From positions 1-5,305 of the forward strand of contig JAISPA010000191.1 in the NCBI GenBank assembly GCA_031275255.1: a DNA stretch of 5,305 bases, in the 5' to 3' direction. Both the position numbers and the translations under genes were made by a program. The first letter of the stretch is position 1; the number at the start of each line of letters is the position of its first letter. Positions 3,959-5,305 of this stretch are shown here, in pieces. Origin of the DNA: Acidaminococcales bacterium (GTDB taxonomy: Bacteria; Bacillota; Negativicutes; Acidaminococcales; JAISLQ01). A model generated the notes under the pieces. The model had not been told where the DNA came from. It did not search any database and was given only the letters and a program-made list of their open reading frames with translations.

Positions 3959-5305
3959 TTGAAAAAAGGCAAATTCATCTTAAAATTCCTGGTTGGCGTG
4001 GCCTTGCTGGCGCTGTCGGCAGGAAGTGTCCTGGCTAAGGAAGCGCCAAAAGCGGAAGCTCCGAAAGTGACGGTGGCGGGCGGCGTCATAAAAGGCCTGC
4101 GGGAAGAAAGCATAAGCGTTTACAAAGGTATCCCCTACGCGAAACCGCCTGTCGGCGAACTGCGGTTCGCCCCGCCGCAGGACGCCGAAGCGTGGGACGG
4201 CGAGCTTGACTGCACCCGTTTCGGCTTCCAGTGCTTCCAAGCCCCCCTCTTTGCGGGGCCGGAGCCCTTTTCCGAGGACTGCCTGACGCTGAACGTCTGG
4301 ACACCCGCCCAACCGGGGGAGGACGCCAAGCTCCCGGTCTATGTGTTTATTCACGGCGGCGGCTTTTCCGCCGGTTCGGGGTCGTTCCCCCTGTACAACG
4401 GAACGGGCTTCGCAAAGAAAGGCATCGTAACGGTTACCATCAATTACCGGCTGGGCGTTTTGGGCTTTTTCGCCTCGCAGGAGACGCTGAAGCGGTACGG
4501 CACGACCGGCAACTGGGGGCTGCTGGACCAGATCAAAGCCCTCGAATGGGTCAGGGACAATATCGCCGCCTTCGGCGGCGACCCCGGCAAAGTAACGATC
4601 GGGGGCGAGTCGGCGGGAAGCTTCAGCGTTTCCGCCCTCGTAACGAGTCCTCTCGCGCAAGGGCTGTTTCGCGGGGCGATCATGGAAAGCGGCTCTGTTT
4701 TGTCCCTGCCGGCATTTTCGTACTACTCCAGGGCCGGCCTGAAAAAATCGATAGAGGCCTCCGGCGTCCTGGCGGACATCTTCGCGGCCGGCGACAACGC
4801 GGACGGGCTTAGGGAAATGCGCAAGGCCGATGCCGAAACGCTGACGCATCTGTCCTTTTTCACCGCCGACCAGACGGCGATCCCGTTCTTTTTGACCCCA
4901 GCATTCGACGGGCGGGTTGTCCCGGAATCCCCGCTGGCGGCGCTGGCGGCAAGCGAACTTGCCGGAGTGAATTTTTTGCTGGGCTTCAACAACGACGAAG
5001 GCAGTTTGTTTGTCCCGGACGGCACGGGTGACGGCGCTTGCAAGGCGCTGATTGCGCGGATATTCGGCGGGCGGAACATGCCTCGTGTTCTTGACCGCTT
5101 CAAGGTTGACGCGCAGAATACGTACCTTAAAAGGACGCGGCAAATCCTCACCTACGGCGTCTTCTCCGCCGGGACAAAGCGTTTCGCCGATATTGCCGCC
5201 GCCGCCGGCGGCAACGTCTACCTGTACAAATTCAACTACGTTTCCCCCGGCAACGGGCGGAGCGGATTGGGGGCGGCCCATACTGCGGAACTGCCCTTTG
5301 TTTTC
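3959..5305 (+). CDS. Exported type B carboxylesterase (para-nitrobenzyl esterase type), C-terminus beyond window
   Basis: This is an alpha/beta-hydrolase of the carboxylesterase/cholinesterase family, which hydrolyses carboxylic esters (family knowledge). From TTG 3959 there are 449 residues, open at the window edge. Residues 1-26 form a clear signal peptide: MKKGKF, a hydrophobic core, and SVLA before KEAPK, with cleavage likely after Ala26. Then come the family start VAGGVIKG (39-46), YKGIPYAKPPVG (55-66), EDCLTLNVW (106-114), the oxyanion-hole HGGGF (132-136), NYRLGVLGFF (162-171), and the nucleophile elbow GGESAG with Ser218. Glu347 in FNNDEGSLF and His441 in GAAHTAELPFVF complete the triad. 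Cys92 and Cys108 match the conserved N-terminal disulphide pair, which fits an exported enzyme. Family members are about 490-550 residues, so some 50-100 are missing to the right. It is separated from the upstream genes by a hairpin-rich spacer and is probably its own transcription unit. The substrate is unknown. Confidence 0.92.
   Translation, partial: MKKGKFILKFLVGVALLALSAGSVLAKEAPKAEAPKVTVAGGVIKGLREESISVYKGIPYAKPPVGELRFAPPQDAEAWDGELDCTRFGFQCFQAPLFAGPEPFSEDCLTLNVWTPAQPGEDAKLPVYVFIHGGGFSAGSGSFPLYNGTGFAKKGIVTVTINYRLGVLGFFASQETLKRYGTTGNWGLLDQIKALEWVRDNIAAFGGDPGKVTIGGESAGSFSVSALVTSPLAQGLFRGAIMESGSVLSLPAFSYYSRAGLKKSIEASGVLADIFAAGDNADGLREMRKADAETLTHLSFFTADQTAIPFFLTPAFDGRVVPESPLAALAASELAGVNFLLGFNNDEGSLFVPDGTGDGACKALIARIFGGRNMPRVLDRFKVDAQNTYLKRTRQILTYGVFSAGTKRFADIAAAAGGNVYLYKFNYVSPGNGRSGLGAAHTAELPFVF

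Noticed and set aside
3899..3961. ATG 3899 as the start of the carboxylesterase
   Set aside because: It lacks a ribosome binding site and would bury the signal peptide behind a charged 20-residue extension. TTG 3959 has GGGGAG upstream and a textbook signal sequence.
4231..4812. Plus-strand open frame of 193 codons inside the esterase
   Set aside because: It is an out-of-register reading of the esterase, rich in Arg and Gly, with no family resemblance.
3980..5281. Minus-strand open frame of 433 codons opposite the carboxylesterase
   Set aside because: It is antisense to a complete catalytic triad and signal peptide on the plus strand. Its length is explained by GC-biased third positions, which remove stop codons on the other strand.

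Overview
The window reads as a bacterial chromosome segment in which a decayed accessory patch (1 to about 2070) meets ordinary metabolic genes (2115 to 5305). The likely host is a Firmicute, possibly a diderm one such as a Negativicute. This is inferred from strong AGGAGG-type ribosome binding sites, an alcohol dehydrogenase most like clostridial butanol dehydrogenases, and a signal-peptide-bearing carboxylesterase. No marker gene fixes the lineage.

Region 1-258 holds parts of two insertion sequences of one kind (IS5-like, DDE transposase). The first 63 bases are the start of a transposase gene on the minus strand, with its upstream IS end at about 95-114. Directly abutting it, 114-242 encodes on the plus strand the last 42 residues of a transposase of the same type, followed by the other IS end at 239-258. 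The same terminal motif (19 of 20 bases identical) closes both pieces. This looks like one copy inserted into, or recombined with, another.

Region 246-1559 encodes a type I restriction-modification DNA methyltransferase subunit (HsdM). It keeps the AdoMet-binding and NPPF motifs and the C-terminus, but its N-terminal domain is cut away exactly at the IS end. No hsdS or hsdR follows. From 1670 to 2070 there is a small gene, apparently frameshifted in a short A run just after its start codon, whose C-terminal half resembles the end of DUF3825 proteins. Together these look like a collapsed defence or accessory locus.

Region 2115-3685 carries an iron-containing, NAD(P)H-dependent alcohol dehydrogenase (BdhA/YqhD type) with all metal ligands, then a 109-residue membrane-associated protein of unknown function 62 bases downstream on the same strand. 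A GC-rich, hairpin-filled spacer (3686-3958) includes a candidate terminator. From 3959 to the end runs an exported type B carboxylesterase with a complete catalytic triad; its C-terminus lies beyond the window.

All genes except the partial transposase at 1-63 are on the plus strand. Base composition is visibly more AT-rich up to about 1800 than after 2115, consistent with acquired DNA next to resident genes. I found no convincing new system. The observations most worth a second look are the IS/IS/hsdM junction and the frameshifted small gene.
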